Below are positions 35,839 to 44,622 of a DNA stretch of 60,561 nucleotides, piece after piece; the stretch's first letter is position 1; each line of letters begins with the position of its first letter. Origin of the DNA: Alkalihalobacillus pseudalcaliphilus. GTDB taxonomy: Bacteria; Bacillota; Bacilli; Bacillales; Bacillaceae_D. The notes below the pieces were generated by a model. That model was given only the letters and a program-made list of their open reading frames with translations. It ran no database searches and had not been told where the DNA came from. Where the stretch lies: assembly GCF_028610675.1 (NCBI RefSeq), contig NZ_JAQQWS010000017.1:1-60561 (forward strand). The letters are read 5' to 3'. The translations under genes were made by a program, and so were the position numbers.

Positions 35839-37700
35839 TATAAGGATTCTGTCGTAAATGGTGACGCTGGAAGTCCTTCACTATTATAAAGGTTTGCACT
35901 TTCAGGATTGTCACTCCAACCATAACGAACATGGAGAGGGTGGCGGATATGCTCGTGAAAAACTACGACGCAATCGCCATCAATGAAAGCCTTAGCAGGT
36001 AAAAAATGTTCATCCTTCCCACAAATCATAAATGTTTGGAGAGAATCACCCATACATACAAGTCCATGTGCAATATGCTCAAACCATAGATGTAGAGCAC
36101 CATTTTTACGTTGTACTTCTTTGATAAGAGGTCCGCTATAAATGATGCTATTCTCTTGATAAGCTAGAAATTGGGCACATAGGGCCAGACGCTCACCGAC
36201 CGTTTTTTTATTTTGTGGATGGAGATCGTTAGCTTCACCAACATCAATTGTGACTGCCATCGCTGTGTTTGGGTTACGGAGGGCTAGACGTTGCTCATTA
36301 CGTAGTAGAGCCCAAGCACTGTTACTTTGATATCTGTGACCTGGATTAAAGTTAGCTAGTTGAGTAAAAATAAAGGGTAGGTTTGGTTGCTTCCAACGTT
36401 CACGCCAATTTTGTATAAGCTTTGTTAGGAGCTGATGATAACCGATTGGTTTATTTGTGTTGGATTCACCTTGATACCAAAGAATAGCTTTGATGTTGAC
36501 CGAATGCAGTGGAGCGATCATAGCATTGTAGACACCAGATGGTTTATATTGAAAAAAAGTAGTAGAAGGTGCAGCCTCTGTAACAGTACCAATTTGGTAT
36601 TGCCATTCACCTGTCAAAGGGAGTACCATTTCTTTTTGTATGAGCATATAAGGCATACCCTTTATAAACCCACCAGTAGAATGCGTACTAATAATTCTAA
36701 CAGTAAGCAGGTTTTCCCCTTTTTTGAGAAGACCTTGTGGAATTTTATACCTTCTAGGAGGGTAACGATAGCTTGTCTGACCAATAAGCACGCCATTTAG
36801 ATACGTTTCATCACCATCAATTATTGTACCTAATTTTAAAAGGAGTTCATTAGTTAATGGTTCTTCAGGTAGATTAAATACTTTCTGAAACCAAACCGAA
36901 CCTCTTATATGCTCTAGCTCCGTCTCTTCCCATGTATTAGGAACGGCAAATGCCCTTGATTCTATTCCTTTGAATTTGGTTTTAAACCACTTCTCTTTAA
37001 TTCCTCTATCGTTTTTATCCAAGTACTTATACCATTGTAATTGCTGTTTTCCTTCTGTTTCTTGTGTAAGTTGAATATAGGAATCCTCTTTGCATCGGTC
37101 TAATTCATACCGATACCCACCAATTTTACGTAGTGTCTGTTCAGGCAGCCAGGCTTCAATAGGTGTACCCCCTACTGCTGTTTGAATGAGCCCAATAGGT
37201 ATTTGGTAAAGATCGTATAACTTCTTGGCAAAAAAGAAGCCGACTGCACTGAAGTCTAGAAGATCATCTTGCTGAGCCAATTTCCAATGGCCATCTTCAA
37301 TGATGTGCCCAGGTTCGTCAAATCGATATGTAATTGGATAAGAAAACTGGCGAATCTTTGGTTCGTGAATCATTTTTAAATCTTCTGAAAATAAGTCTAA
37401 AGTACGGCGGAGGGGAAGTTCCATGTTGGATTGACCACCTAGAATAAATACATCACCTATTAAAATGTCAAAGAAACTTACTTCATGATGCTCTGTACGA
37501 ATATTCATGGAAAAAGGTCCACCAGCTTGCTGTGGGTCAAGCTTAATTTGCCAATTGCCTGTGGCATCAGTCAATGTTTGCAGACGTATATCGGCAAAAG
37601 AAACGAAAATCTTTTCATGTGGCTCGCTTATTCCAGATAAGGTAATAACTTGTTCTCTTTGTAAAACCATACCATGATTAAAGATACTCGACATTTTCAT
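35838..37700 (-). CDS. Sialate O-acetylesterase-like carbohydrate esterase
   Basis: A 620-aa SGNH-type enzyme split by a lectin-like insert. Ser91 in ILGGQSNME is the nucleophile, WYQGESNT is block III, and the Asp-x-x-His pair is in EANDLHPQNKK. Residues about 245-385 (RGSVWFQKVFNLP to TGEWQYQIG) form a GH2-type jelly roll inserted in the esterase. Related enzymes remove acetyl groups from sialic acid or hemicellulose. No signal peptide, so it probably acts on imported oligosaccharides together with the convergent GH2. AAGGAG is 12 bases before the ATG, a long spacing. Confidence 0.85.
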   Translation of the reverse strand: MKMSSIFNHGMVLQREQVITLSGISEPHEKIFVSFADIRLQTLTDATGNWQIKLDPQQAGGPFSMNIRTEHHEVSFFDILIGDVFILGGQSNMELPLRRTLDLFSEDLKMIHEPKIRQFSYPITYRFDEPGHIIEDGHWKLAQQDDLLDFSAVGFFFAKKLYDLYQIPIGLIQTAVGGTPIEAWLPEQTLRKIGGYRYELDRCKEDSYIQLTQETEGKQQLQWYKYLDKNDRGIKEKWFKTKFKGIESRAFAVPNTWEETELEHIRGSVWFQKVFNLPEEPLTNELLLKLGTIIDGDETYLNGVLIGQTSYRYPPRRYKIPQGLLKKGENLLTVRIISTHSTGGFIKGMPYMLIQKEMVLPLTGEWQYQIGTVTEAAPSTTFFQYKPSGVYNAMIAPLHSVNIKAILWYQGESNTNKPIGYHQLLTKLIQNWRERWKQPNLPFIFTQLANFNPGHRYQSNSAWALLRNEQRLALRNPNTAMAVTIDVGEANDLHPQNKKTVGERLALCAQFLAYQENSIIYSGPLIKEVQRKNGALHLWFEHIAHGLVCMGDSLQTFMICGKDEHFLPAKAFIDGDCVVVFHEHIRHPLHVRYGWSDNPESANLYNSEGLPASPFTTESL

Positions 37701-37900
37701 GTAAGTGATTTTCTCCTTTCAAAAAGACGGCTTAATCCGATAATAAATGATAGATTCAGAAAAATAAATTATAAATTGATATGTATGGTCAAATCATCAA
37801 TAAGAAACAATTGAAAATGACTAAAATCAAAAAATAATTGTGCAAGTTTGTGCAAACGTAGGGACATTTTATGGAATGATTAATATTTAATTAAATAACA

Positions 37901-37949
37901 TTTACAATGATATGAAATAGTACGTATAATTAAAATGAAAGCGTTTACT
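37901..37949 (+). promoter_or_regulatory. Amylase promoter with overlapping CcpA site (cre)
   Basis: TTTACA (37901-37906), an 18-bp spacer and TATAAT (37925-37930). A full cre match, ATGAAAGCGTTTACT (37935-37949, consensus WTGNAANCGNWNNCW), covers the expected start point. CcpA binding there should block transcription when preferred sugars are present. The rest of the gap (37701-37900) is AT-rich without other signals. Confidence 0.8.
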
Positions 37950-38060
37950 TGAGAAAGCGATTGCACAAAAATGGGGTTGATTTCAAAGAGGTTTGAACAG
38001 CTTATAGGAGAGGCTGTGAGGAAATTTAAAACAATACTTACAGTTAGGAGGCAAAATAAA

Positions 38061-40067
38061 ATGTTAGAAAAATGGAGTAAGTACATGCTTGTGTTACTAG
38101 TAAGTATTGTTTTTATCACAGCATGTTCACCAGCTGATGAAACAGATTCAGAGCTTGAGGATGATGATACAGAAGAAGTTGACACAGTCATTGATGATAG
38201 CAATGAGATGGTTGATCTTGCAGATATCGATCAGCAATATAACTGGGCGTTAGAGTCGATTTTTTATCAAATCTTTGTAAGAAGCTTTTATGATGCAGAT
38301 GGTGATGGTGTCGGTGACTTCGCAGGGATTGAGCAAAATTTAGATTATATTCAAGAATTAGGAGCTAATGCTCTTTGGTTAATGCCGATGAAAGAGTCGA
38401 AATCCTATCATGGTTATGATGTTATGGATTATTATGAAGTCGAAGGGCAGTATGGAACAATGGAAGAATTCGAGAGCTTACTTTCAGCTGCCCATGAGCG
38501 TGATATGAAAGTGATCATTGATTTTGTTGTTAACCATACATCAGATGAACACTCATGGTTCCAAGAGGCCATAGCTGATGAAAATAGTGAATATCGAGAT
38601 TACTATATTTGGGATGACCATGAGTCTTATGCTGGTCAAGAACCAAATGGAGAGCAGGGCTGGCATGAGGTTGAGGGAAAAATTTATTCAGGACACTTTA
38701 ATGTCGACATGCCAGATTTAAACTATGATAATCCTGAAGTTCGTCAAGAAGTGAAAGATATCGCAAGCTTTTGGTTAGAAAAAGGTGTAGATGGATTCCG
38801 AATTGATGCTGTTGCTGATATTTATGAGGATCGGAACGAAACAATCGAATGGTGGAGGGAGTTTAATACCCATGTAAAATCAGTCAATCCTGAAGCTTTT
38901 ATCGTTGGAGAAACTTGGTATCACGCTTGGGATGATATTAGTTATTATTATAGTGCTTTAGAATCAAACTTTAACTTCGTCTTAACAGAGGAGATTATCG
39001 GGATGGCGAATGGTATGAACGTCGATATTGTATCTGCATTAAACGATGTCAAAGACCGCTATCAAAGATTCTCAGGAGCTCGTGGTAATGCTCTAGTTAT
39101 TGATTCAACGATGATTGGTAACCACGATATGGATCGTGTTCATACAAGGCTTGGAAGTGAGGGACAAGCGAAGTTAGCAGCTAGTATCTTATTCACTTTA
39201 CCTGGAACACCATTTATCTATTATGGAGATGAGTTAGGTCAAGAGGGACAACGCCCAGATGACAATCGTCGTGAGCCATTCCAATGGTATGCAGCTGCAG
39301 AAGGCGCGGGCATGACAACGATGGATGAACATTTCTTTAATCCGAGTCAATATACACATCCAAATGATGGTACATCACTAGAAGAGCAGCAAGGCACAGA
39401 AGGTAGTATGTATGAACATTACAAAAAAATGATTGAAATCCGTCAATCACATCCGATGTTTTTTGCCGGAACGTATACAGCTATTGGTACAGACCTCGGA
39501 TTATATGGCTATACGGTTGAAGGGGATGAAGATTATCAGTTAACCGTTATTCATAATCAACGAAAAGAAGCAAAAACAGTCCAAGTCGTATTAAATGATA
39601 GCGAAGAATTAGTTCATGGTCATGTTTATCAAGATGGAGAATTAATCGAAATAGCCCCATACGAAACAATTATCGTTCGTTCTCCTATTGGGCAGCTCCC
39701 GATTGAAGAAGTAGAAGTGGAGATTCCTGAAGAGGATTTTGCCGTCACATTTAGAGTGACATTACCAGAAACTACGCCAGATGGTGAGGAAATTTATTTG
39801 GTTGGTGAATTTAATAATTGGAATGAAGCTGATCCTGAGATGGTCATGGAACAAATAGATGACGATACGTATGAAAAAACGATAGAAGGTCGTGCTTTTG
39901 AGATGGTCGAATTTAAGTTCACTCGTGGCGATTGGTCGAAACGTGAACAAAACAGTGAGGGGCAAGATCTCGTAGGTGACCGCCAAACACAAAATCGCGT
40001 TTATACCTTTGAAGAAGAAGAAAAAGTGGAAGAATTAATCGTTGAGAAATGGTCAGATATAGAATAA
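38061..40067 (+). CDS. Alpha-amylase family (GH13) lipoprotein with C-terminal starch-binding-like domain
   Basis: A 668-aa lipoprotein. The signal MLEKWSKYMLVLLVSIVFIT ends at lipobox Cys22 (ITAC), followed by an acidic linker. The GH13 barrel starts with DGDGVGDFAGI. The catalytic residues are Asp249 (FRIDAV), Glu284 (IVGETW) and Asp356 (GNHDMD). The last 100 residues (GEEIYLVGEFNNWN onward) resemble a CBM20/CBM48-type fold. It should degrade starch or maltodextrin at the outer membrane face. AGGAGG precedes the ATG at 38061, and a cre overlaps the promoter. Confidence 0.9.
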   Translation: MLEKWSKYMLVLLVSIVFITACSPADETDSELEDDDTEEVDTVIDDSNEMVDLADIDQQYNWALESIFYQIFVRSFYDADGDGVGDFAGIEQNLDYIQELGANALWLMPMKESKSYHGYDVMDYYEVEGQYGTMEEFESLLSAAHERDMKVIIDFVVNHTSDEHSWFQEAIADENSEYRDYYIWDDHESYAGQEPNGEQGWHEVEGKIYSGHFNVDMPDLNYDNPEVRQEVKDIASFWLEKGVDGFRIDAVADIYEDRNETIEWWREFNTHVKSVNPEAFIVGETWYHAWDDISYYYSALESNFNFVLTEEIIGMANGMNVDIVSALNDVKDRYQRFSGARGNALVIDSTMIGNHDMDRVHTRLGSEGQAKLAASILFTLPGTPFIYYGDELGQEGQRPDDNRREPFQWYAAAEGAGMTTMDEHFFNPSQYTHPNDGTSLEEQQGTEGSMYEHYKKMIEIRQSHPMFFAGTYTAIGTDLGLYGYTVEGDEDYQLTVIHNQRKEAKTVQVVLNDSEELVHGHVYQDGELIEIAPYETIIVRSPIGQLPIEEVEVEIPEEDFAVTFRVTLPETTPDGEEIYLVGEFNNWNEADPEMVMEQIDDDTYEKTIEGRAFEMVEFKFTRGDWSKREQNSEGQDLVGDRQTQNRVYTFEEEEKVEELIVEKWSDIE

Positions 40068-40221
40068 CTCATGTATTAAGTTTTTTGAGTTCGGTGGCAT
40101 GGAGAAATCTAAGGGTAAACAGAAAAATCAACTGAGTAAAGTTTATAATTATTTGAGACATGTTAAAGTATAGTCCAATAAGATGTACCAACTTCCATAA
40201 CAATGGCCTATAGAAGCTGTA

Positions 40222-40521
40222 TTAAAAAAGAGGAGTAACCTTAGTAAACGTTTGAAAATCCTTTTTTTCACACTCGTCTTTAAAGAAGGTCATGATATCT
40301 AGGAAGGAGTCGATTTTCGTAAGTTCAGACAAAGTCACTTCTTCTATGCTCTGATCTTCAAGAGAAGCAATTAAGGTGATATTTAAATAAAACCACTCAA
40401 AGGCTTTTGTTTGAAATTGATGTTTGTCATTCCAATCGAAAAATAAAGGAACGCTGGCATTAACTTCTCCATTTTCAACGATTACCTTTTGAAGTAACTT
40501 TTGCATCTCTTGTCTATCCAT
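40222..40521 (-). CDS. Hypothetical 99-aa protein
   Basis: I do not recognise this protein. It is acidic and appears helical, with aromatic residues grouped in FFDWNDKHQFQTKAFEWFYLN and no membrane segment or signal. AAGGGTGA lies six bases before the ATG at 40521 (a GTG three bases upstream is the alternative). It stands alone between the amylase and a membrane-protein gene. The 150 bp after the amylase (40068-40221) hold nothing I can identify. Confidence 0.55.
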   Translation of the reverse strand: MDRQEMQKLLQKVIVENGEVNASVPLFFDWNDKHQFQTKAFEWFYLNITLIASLEDQSIEEVTLSELTKIDSFLDIMTFFKDECEKKDFQTFTKVTPLF

Positions 40522-40654
40522 CACATTTCACCCTTTTAACCTTATAATCTCTTAAGTATAAATGAGATAAAGAGTATGTGCTATCGGAGAGTGGAGGGAG
40601 TCAAGGTACTTTTTGTTAATGATTAGTTTAAAAAGGAGAAAATTCAAAATGAAT

Positions 40655-40697
40655 CAGAAGAGTCTACGATGTAAACTCTTCTTTTATTATTTTAAAA
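40655..40697 (+). terminator. Hairpin with T-rich tail
   Basis: GAAGAGT and ACTCTTC form a 7-bp stem followed by TTTTATTATTTT on the plus strand. No plus-strand gene ends here. In the minus direction it lies just past the 172-aa membrane-protein gene but lacks a T-run. Confidence 0.4.
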
Positions 40698-40705
40698 GAT
40701 TCAGA

Positions 40706-41224
40706 TTAATTTTCTGTTTTTATTCGTTCTAATCTGAAAAGAGCAGATTCTATATACGTCTCCGCTTCGGCAAACTTATCCTCTGCTTGGTCACGTAGAA
40801 CCGAATCCTGAGTTTCTATATATTCCATTAATAATAGAAAAGCTTCAGTATTAACGGCATATGCAACCGATAAATCACTAGTAGCGGCTTCAAATAAAGA
40901 CATAATATGTTCGGGTAAGTCTGATGGAATTGAGTAACTAGCATAAAGGATTTCCAAACGTTTTGACTCCTCAGAAGCTTGTTCGGCATAATCAAAGGCG
41001 GCTTCAAAATCTTCGTTATTTAAGGACGTAAAGGTTTGTTCATAAAGTTCATTGTAATGATGAGTTTCCGCTAGTAGTTGTCCATCAATGAACTCAGTCA
41101 AATCATTAGGGTCAGAGGTACTTGAATCATTAAAAAATAAAAGAGCAATGAATCCAGTTAAGAGTACGACAAATAGCCCTATAACGATAAAAGAACCAAT
41201 AGAAAAACGATTAAATTTTGGCAA
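40706..41224 (-). CDS. Membrane-anchored helical protein of unknown function
   Basis: A 172-aa protein. A short basic N terminus (PKFNRF) precedes one strong hydrophobic segment (about 9-33, IGSFIVIGLFVVLLTGFIAL). An outward-facing, acidic, mostly helical domain follows (HHYNELYEQTF, FEAAFDYAEQASEES, DKFAEAETYIESALFRLERI) that resembles TPR-like or four-helix sensor domains. No family is recognised. The TTG at 41224 with AGGTGA five bases upstream is preferred. A 51-bp tandem array lies 138 bp upstream. Confidence 0.6.
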   Translation of the reverse strand: MPKFNRFSIGSFIVIGLFVVLLTGFIALLFFNDSSTSDPNDLTEFIDGQLLAETHHYNELYEQTFTSLNNEDFEAAFDYAEQASEESKRLEILYASYSIPSDLPEHIMSLFEAATSDLSVAYAVNTEAFLLLMEYIETQDSVLRDQAEDKFAEAETYIESALFRLERIKTEN

Positions 41225-41361
41225 ATGAATCACCTTCCATTGTGATGTGGTTGTATACTAGTTTTCTAGAATATTATTCCCATTTAAATTACGATATGCC
41301 ATAAATAAAATCCTGCTTGTTACTATATCACGATGTAAATATAAAAGGGTTCGGAATAGTG

Positions 41362-41600
41362 AAATGAAGCTAGAAGATACGCGGCAATGAAGAAGGGAAA
41401 AGAGTAGTCAATGCTGCGCAAATGAAAATACGCGGCACTGGGGATAGAAAAAGAGTAGTCAATGCCGTGCAAATGAAAATACGCGGCACTAGGGATAGAA
41501 AAAGAGTAGTTAATGCTGTGCAAATGAAAATACGCGGCACTAGGGATAGAAAAAGAGTAGTTAATGCTGTGCAAATAGAAATACGAGGCAATCTGGGAGA
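41362..41600. repeat. Tandem array A, 51-bp unit
   Basis: Three near-perfect units (41420-41470, 41471-41521, 41522-41572) with degenerate flanking copies. The unit begins AAATGAAAATACGCGGCACT and ends GAGTAGTTAATGCTGTGC. The length is divisible by three, so long frames with 17-aa repeats appear on both strands; I judge them accidental. Related partial units occur at 47018-47095. Confidence 0.9.
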
Positions 41601-41713
41601 AAAGCACGCAGCCATTGCGGCGAACCCATCTCCACCTCACCCCGTACAGCAGTAAAAAGAAAGTTGAAACAAAGGACTTCGGAGCACTCCAGCCAAATGT
41701 CACAGATAACGTT

Positions 41714-41761
41714 CTCCCCTCTCACACGGTTGCGTTTTTTGAATAGACGATGAGAGGGGGA
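41714..41761. other. Long-loop inverted repeat beyond ku
   Basis: CCCCTCTCA pairs with TGAGAGGGG across a loop of about 28 bases. It lies just past the ku stop on the minus strand but has no T-run, so it is only a possible processing or termination structure. Confidence 0.35.
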
Positions 41762-41781
41762 AGTTGTCATTAATAAAAAGA

Positions 41782-42618
41782 CTATGCATTTTTTTTCGTT
41801 TTAGTTGATGAAGTAGCCTTTCTTTTGGCAGGTGCTTTTTTCTTTTTGGTTTTATCAATAGACGCTTGAAGGGCTGACATAATATCTGTTACATTCGATT
41901 CTTTCTTTCCTTGATTTGTCGAGGTAACCGTCTTTTTGCCTGACTTTTTCTCTTCAATTAATTCCATTAAAGCGTTGCGATATTCGTCATGGTATTGTGT
42001 CGGATCAAAGGTGGTCGTTAGTTGGTCAATTAACATGAGGGCCGCATCTAATTCCTTTTTCACAATCTTTTGATCCTCAGGTAAATTCGGTACGTCCTCA
42101 ATTTGTCGAACTTCATCGGGGAAATGAATCGTCTCCATCATTAAGCCATGCTGGTAGACGCGTACAATGGCCAATTGCTCTTTGGACCGAATGATAATTT
42201 TAGCAATACCGATTTTTCCAGATTGAGCTAAAGCCTCTTTTAATAAGCCATATGCTTTATTTCCACCGGTATCTGGTGCCAGGAAATAGCTTTTCTCAAA
42301 GTAAATAGGGTCAATTTCTTCTAATTTCACAAAATCGATAATTTCCACCGATTTATCTTCCTGCTCACGCTTTAACTGCTCTAAATCTTCGGCATCTAAT
42401 ACAACAAACTTATTTTTGGCATATTCATAAGCTTTCACAATGTCTTCATTTTTTACTTCTTCCTCACAGTCAGGGCAGACTTTCTGGTAATTAATGGGAG
42501 TATGGCATTTTTTATGAAGTTGTCTTAAGCGGATATCCTTATTTTCCGTGGCTGTATGTAGCTTGACTGGTATATTAACTAAACCAAAGCTAATGCTTCC
42601 TTTCCAAACCGTATGCAT
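41782..42618 (-). CDS. ku: Non-homologous end-joining protein Ku
   Basis: A 278-aa bacterial Ku, the homodimeric ring that binds double-strand ends and recruits LigD. It begins MHTVWKGSISFGLVNIPVKL, contains KVCPDCEEEV and the core DIVKAYEYAKNKFVVLD, and has a Lys-rich C-terminal tail (KTKKKKAPAKRK) as in other bacterial Ku. It is divergent from ligD with an 85-bp gap. In B. subtilis the pair is expressed in the forespore; a SigG-like promoter is visible here. Confidence 0.95.
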   Translation of the reverse strand: MHTVWKGSISFGLVNIPVKLHTATENKDIRLRQLHKKCHTPINYQKVCPDCEEEVKNEDIVKAYEYAKNKFVVLDAEDLEQLKREQEDKSVEIIDFVKLEEIDPIYFEKSYFLAPDTGGNKAYGLLKEALAQSGKIGIAKIIIRSKEQLAIVRVYQHGLMMETIHFPDEVRQIEDVPNLPEDQKIVKKELDAALMLIDQLTTTFDPTQYHDEYRNALMELIEEKKSGKKTVTSTNQGKKESNVTDIMSALQASIDKTKKKKAPAKRKATSSTKTKKNA

Positions 42619-42639
42619 AATGTCACCTTCCTTTTACAT

Positions 42640-42669
42640 TAATATGATACGTAAGCTGATATTTTATGT
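42640..42669 (-). promoter_or_regulatory. Possible SigG-type promoter of ku
   Basis: On the minus strand, ACATA (42665-42669), an 18-bp spacer and CATATTA (42640-42646), close to the forespore SigG pattern (GMATR, 17-18, CATnnTA). It is supported mainly by the known SigG control of B. subtilis ku. Confidence 0.4.
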
Positions 42670-42703
42670 AGGTGGGGTAAAAGCTAATCATGAGGTGAAT
42701 GAA

Positions 42704-44524
42704 TTGAAACCGATGTTACTTACGAGTGCTGTAGACATTCCAGAAGGCGATAATTGGTTATATGAAGTTAAATATGATGGGTTCCGCTGTCTTCTTCACT
42801 GGGATGAAGACGGACCGCGTTTATTTAGTCGAAATCAAAAGGAATTGACTGATTATTTTCCAGAAATTATAGCAGGATGTCTGGAGATAGAAGCGAAATT
42901 GAAGAAGTACCTGCCTTTAATCCTAGATGGTGAAATTGTTTATTTACTGAATCCATATCAAAGTGATTTCGCGACGGTACAAAGAAGAGGTAAGCTGAGG
43001 GCGAAGAACCAAATTGAAAAGTATGCAAAGAGATTACCGACTAATTTAATGGTTTTTGATCTGCTGATGCTTAAAGGAGTCAATTTGTTAGAGCAGACTT
43101 TGGTTGAGAGGAAAAAAGGATTACAAACCCTTCAGCAACAATGGGCAAACTCTCGGTTTTTACAAGTGGTTGAGTCGTTTGAAAAGGTAGCAACGATTGA
43201 AGCAATTGTGAAAGAAAACCACAGTGAAGGAGTTGTCGCTAAACGTAAGAAGAGTACATATACAGCGCAGCGTTCTAAAGATTGGCTAAAAATGAAGCAG
43301 TATCGTTATGTCGATGTGATTGTAACGAAATATGAGAAAAGTAATGGTTACTTTCAAGGCTCTGTTTATAAGGGGAAAACACTGATCGATGTGGTTCATT
43401 TTACGCATGGAATGTCTGACCAGGATAAAGACATGTTAGCACAGCTTTTTGAGAAAAATGGCGAGCTCATTCAGCGAGAGGTATGGGTCTTGCCGCCATC
43501 GATTTGTGCCAAAATTGGATGTATTCATTTTGATGGAGAATACCTCCGAGAACCGATGTTTCATTCATTCGTTGTTGATAAAGACATAGAAAGCTGTACC
43601 TGGCAAGCCTTGAAGGTGCAAGTGGCACCTTTCCCTGAGCAGGTCGAGATAACTAGTGTGGACAAGCCCATTTGGCCAAGGATTGATTATCAGAAGAGTG
43701 ATTATTTACACTATTTGCAAGCGATTGCACCTTATATGCTCCCTTTTCTAAAGGACAGATTACTGACGACGATTCGATATCCGCATGGTGCAGGTGGGGA
43801 AGCCTTTTATCAGAAAAACTGCCCCGATTATGCACCCGCTTTTATTAAAACGTATCGAGAGGAAGACGTGAACTATATGGTTTGTAATGATAGCCAAACC
43901 TTGATTTGGCTTGGCAATCAGCTTGCTTTGGAATTTCATCTCCCTTTTCAGAAGAAGAAGCATCATCATCCTATGGAGATTGTTTTTGATCTCGATCCCC
44001 CTGATCGAAATCATTTTTCTCTAGCGATAAAAGCCGCTTTGGAAATCAAACAAATCGTTGATCAGTTTCGTTTACAATCTTTTGTTAAGACGTCGGGCAA
44101 TAAAGGCTTGCAAATCTATTTACCATTACCTGATGAGACATTTACATATAAGGAGACACGGATGTTCTGTGAATTTGTGAGTACTTATATCGTGGAGCAG
44201 TATGACGAATTATTTACGTTAGAACGTTTAAAAAAGAACCGCAATGGGCGCCTTTATATTGACTATTTGCAGCATGATCAAGGAAAAACAATGATTGCCC
44301 CTTATTCAGCACGTGGTCATGAACGAGGACTTGTCGCAACCCCTTTATATTGGGAGGAAGTGAATGATAAGTTAACTCCGGAATTTTTTACATTATCACA
44401 GGTGCTAGAGCGTGTGCGGTATGAGGGCGATCCTTTTCGAGCTTTTCGGGACGATTTAGAAGAACAGAAGCAAAATTTTCAAAAGGTGATTGAACAGCTT
44501 GGCTCATTACTTAAACGATCATGA
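42704..44524 (+). CDS. ligD: NHEJ DNA ligase LigD (ligase plus polymerase domains)
   Basis: A 606-aa, two-domain LigD of the Bacillus type. The N-terminal ATP-dependent ligase has the adenylated lysine Lys23 in YEVKYDGFR, LILDGEIVY, and GVVAKRKKSTY (about 180-190). From about residue 310, the primase-polymerase domain carries the metal-binding DLDPP motif. The phosphoesterase domain of mycobacterial LigD is absent, as usual in Bacillus. The TTG at 42704 follows GAGGTGA; longer frames would run into ku. Confidence 0.94.
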   Translation: MKPMLLTSAVDIPEGDNWLYEVKYDGFRCLLHWDEDGPRLFSRNQKELTDYFPEIIAGCLEIEAKLKKYLPLILDGEIVYLLNPYQSDFATVQRRGKLRAKNQIEKYAKRLPTNLMVFDLLMLKGVNLLEQTLVERKKGLQTLQQQWANSRFLQVVESFEKVATIEAIVKENHSEGVVAKRKKSTYTAQRSKDWLKMKQYRYVDVIVTKYEKSNGYFQGSVYKGKTLIDVVHFTHGMSDQDKDMLAQLFEKNGELIQREVWVLPPSICAKIGCIHFDGEYLREPMFHSFVVDKDIESCTWQALKVQVAPFPEQVEITSVDKPIWPRIDYQKSDYLHYLQAIAPYMLPFLKDRLLTTIRYPHGAGGEAFYQKNCPDYAPAFIKTYREEDVNYMVCNDSQTLIWLGNQLALEFHLPFQKKKHHHPMEIVFDLDPPDRNHFSLAIKAALEIKQIVDQFRLQSFVKTSGNKGLQIYLPLPDETFTYKETRMFCEFVSTYIVEQYDELFTLERLKKNRNGRLYIDYLQHDQGKTMIAPYSARGHERGLVATPLYWEEVNDKLTPEFFTLSQVLERVRYEGDPFRAFRDDLEEQKQNFQKVIEQLGSLLKRS

Positions 44525-44622
44525 AGAATCTATTTACATAGATTTGATGACAAATGTAACTATGATGGCTAGACATTTGTTGCGATACTTAAAGCAATAA
44601 AACAAAAAAGGGTGATGAAGTG

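Noticed and set aside
41422..41655. Repeat protein with 17-aa units (KIRGTRDRKRVVNAVQM)
   Set aside because: It arises because the 51-bp unit is divisible by three; equally long frames exist on the opposite strand and no ribosome site precedes it.
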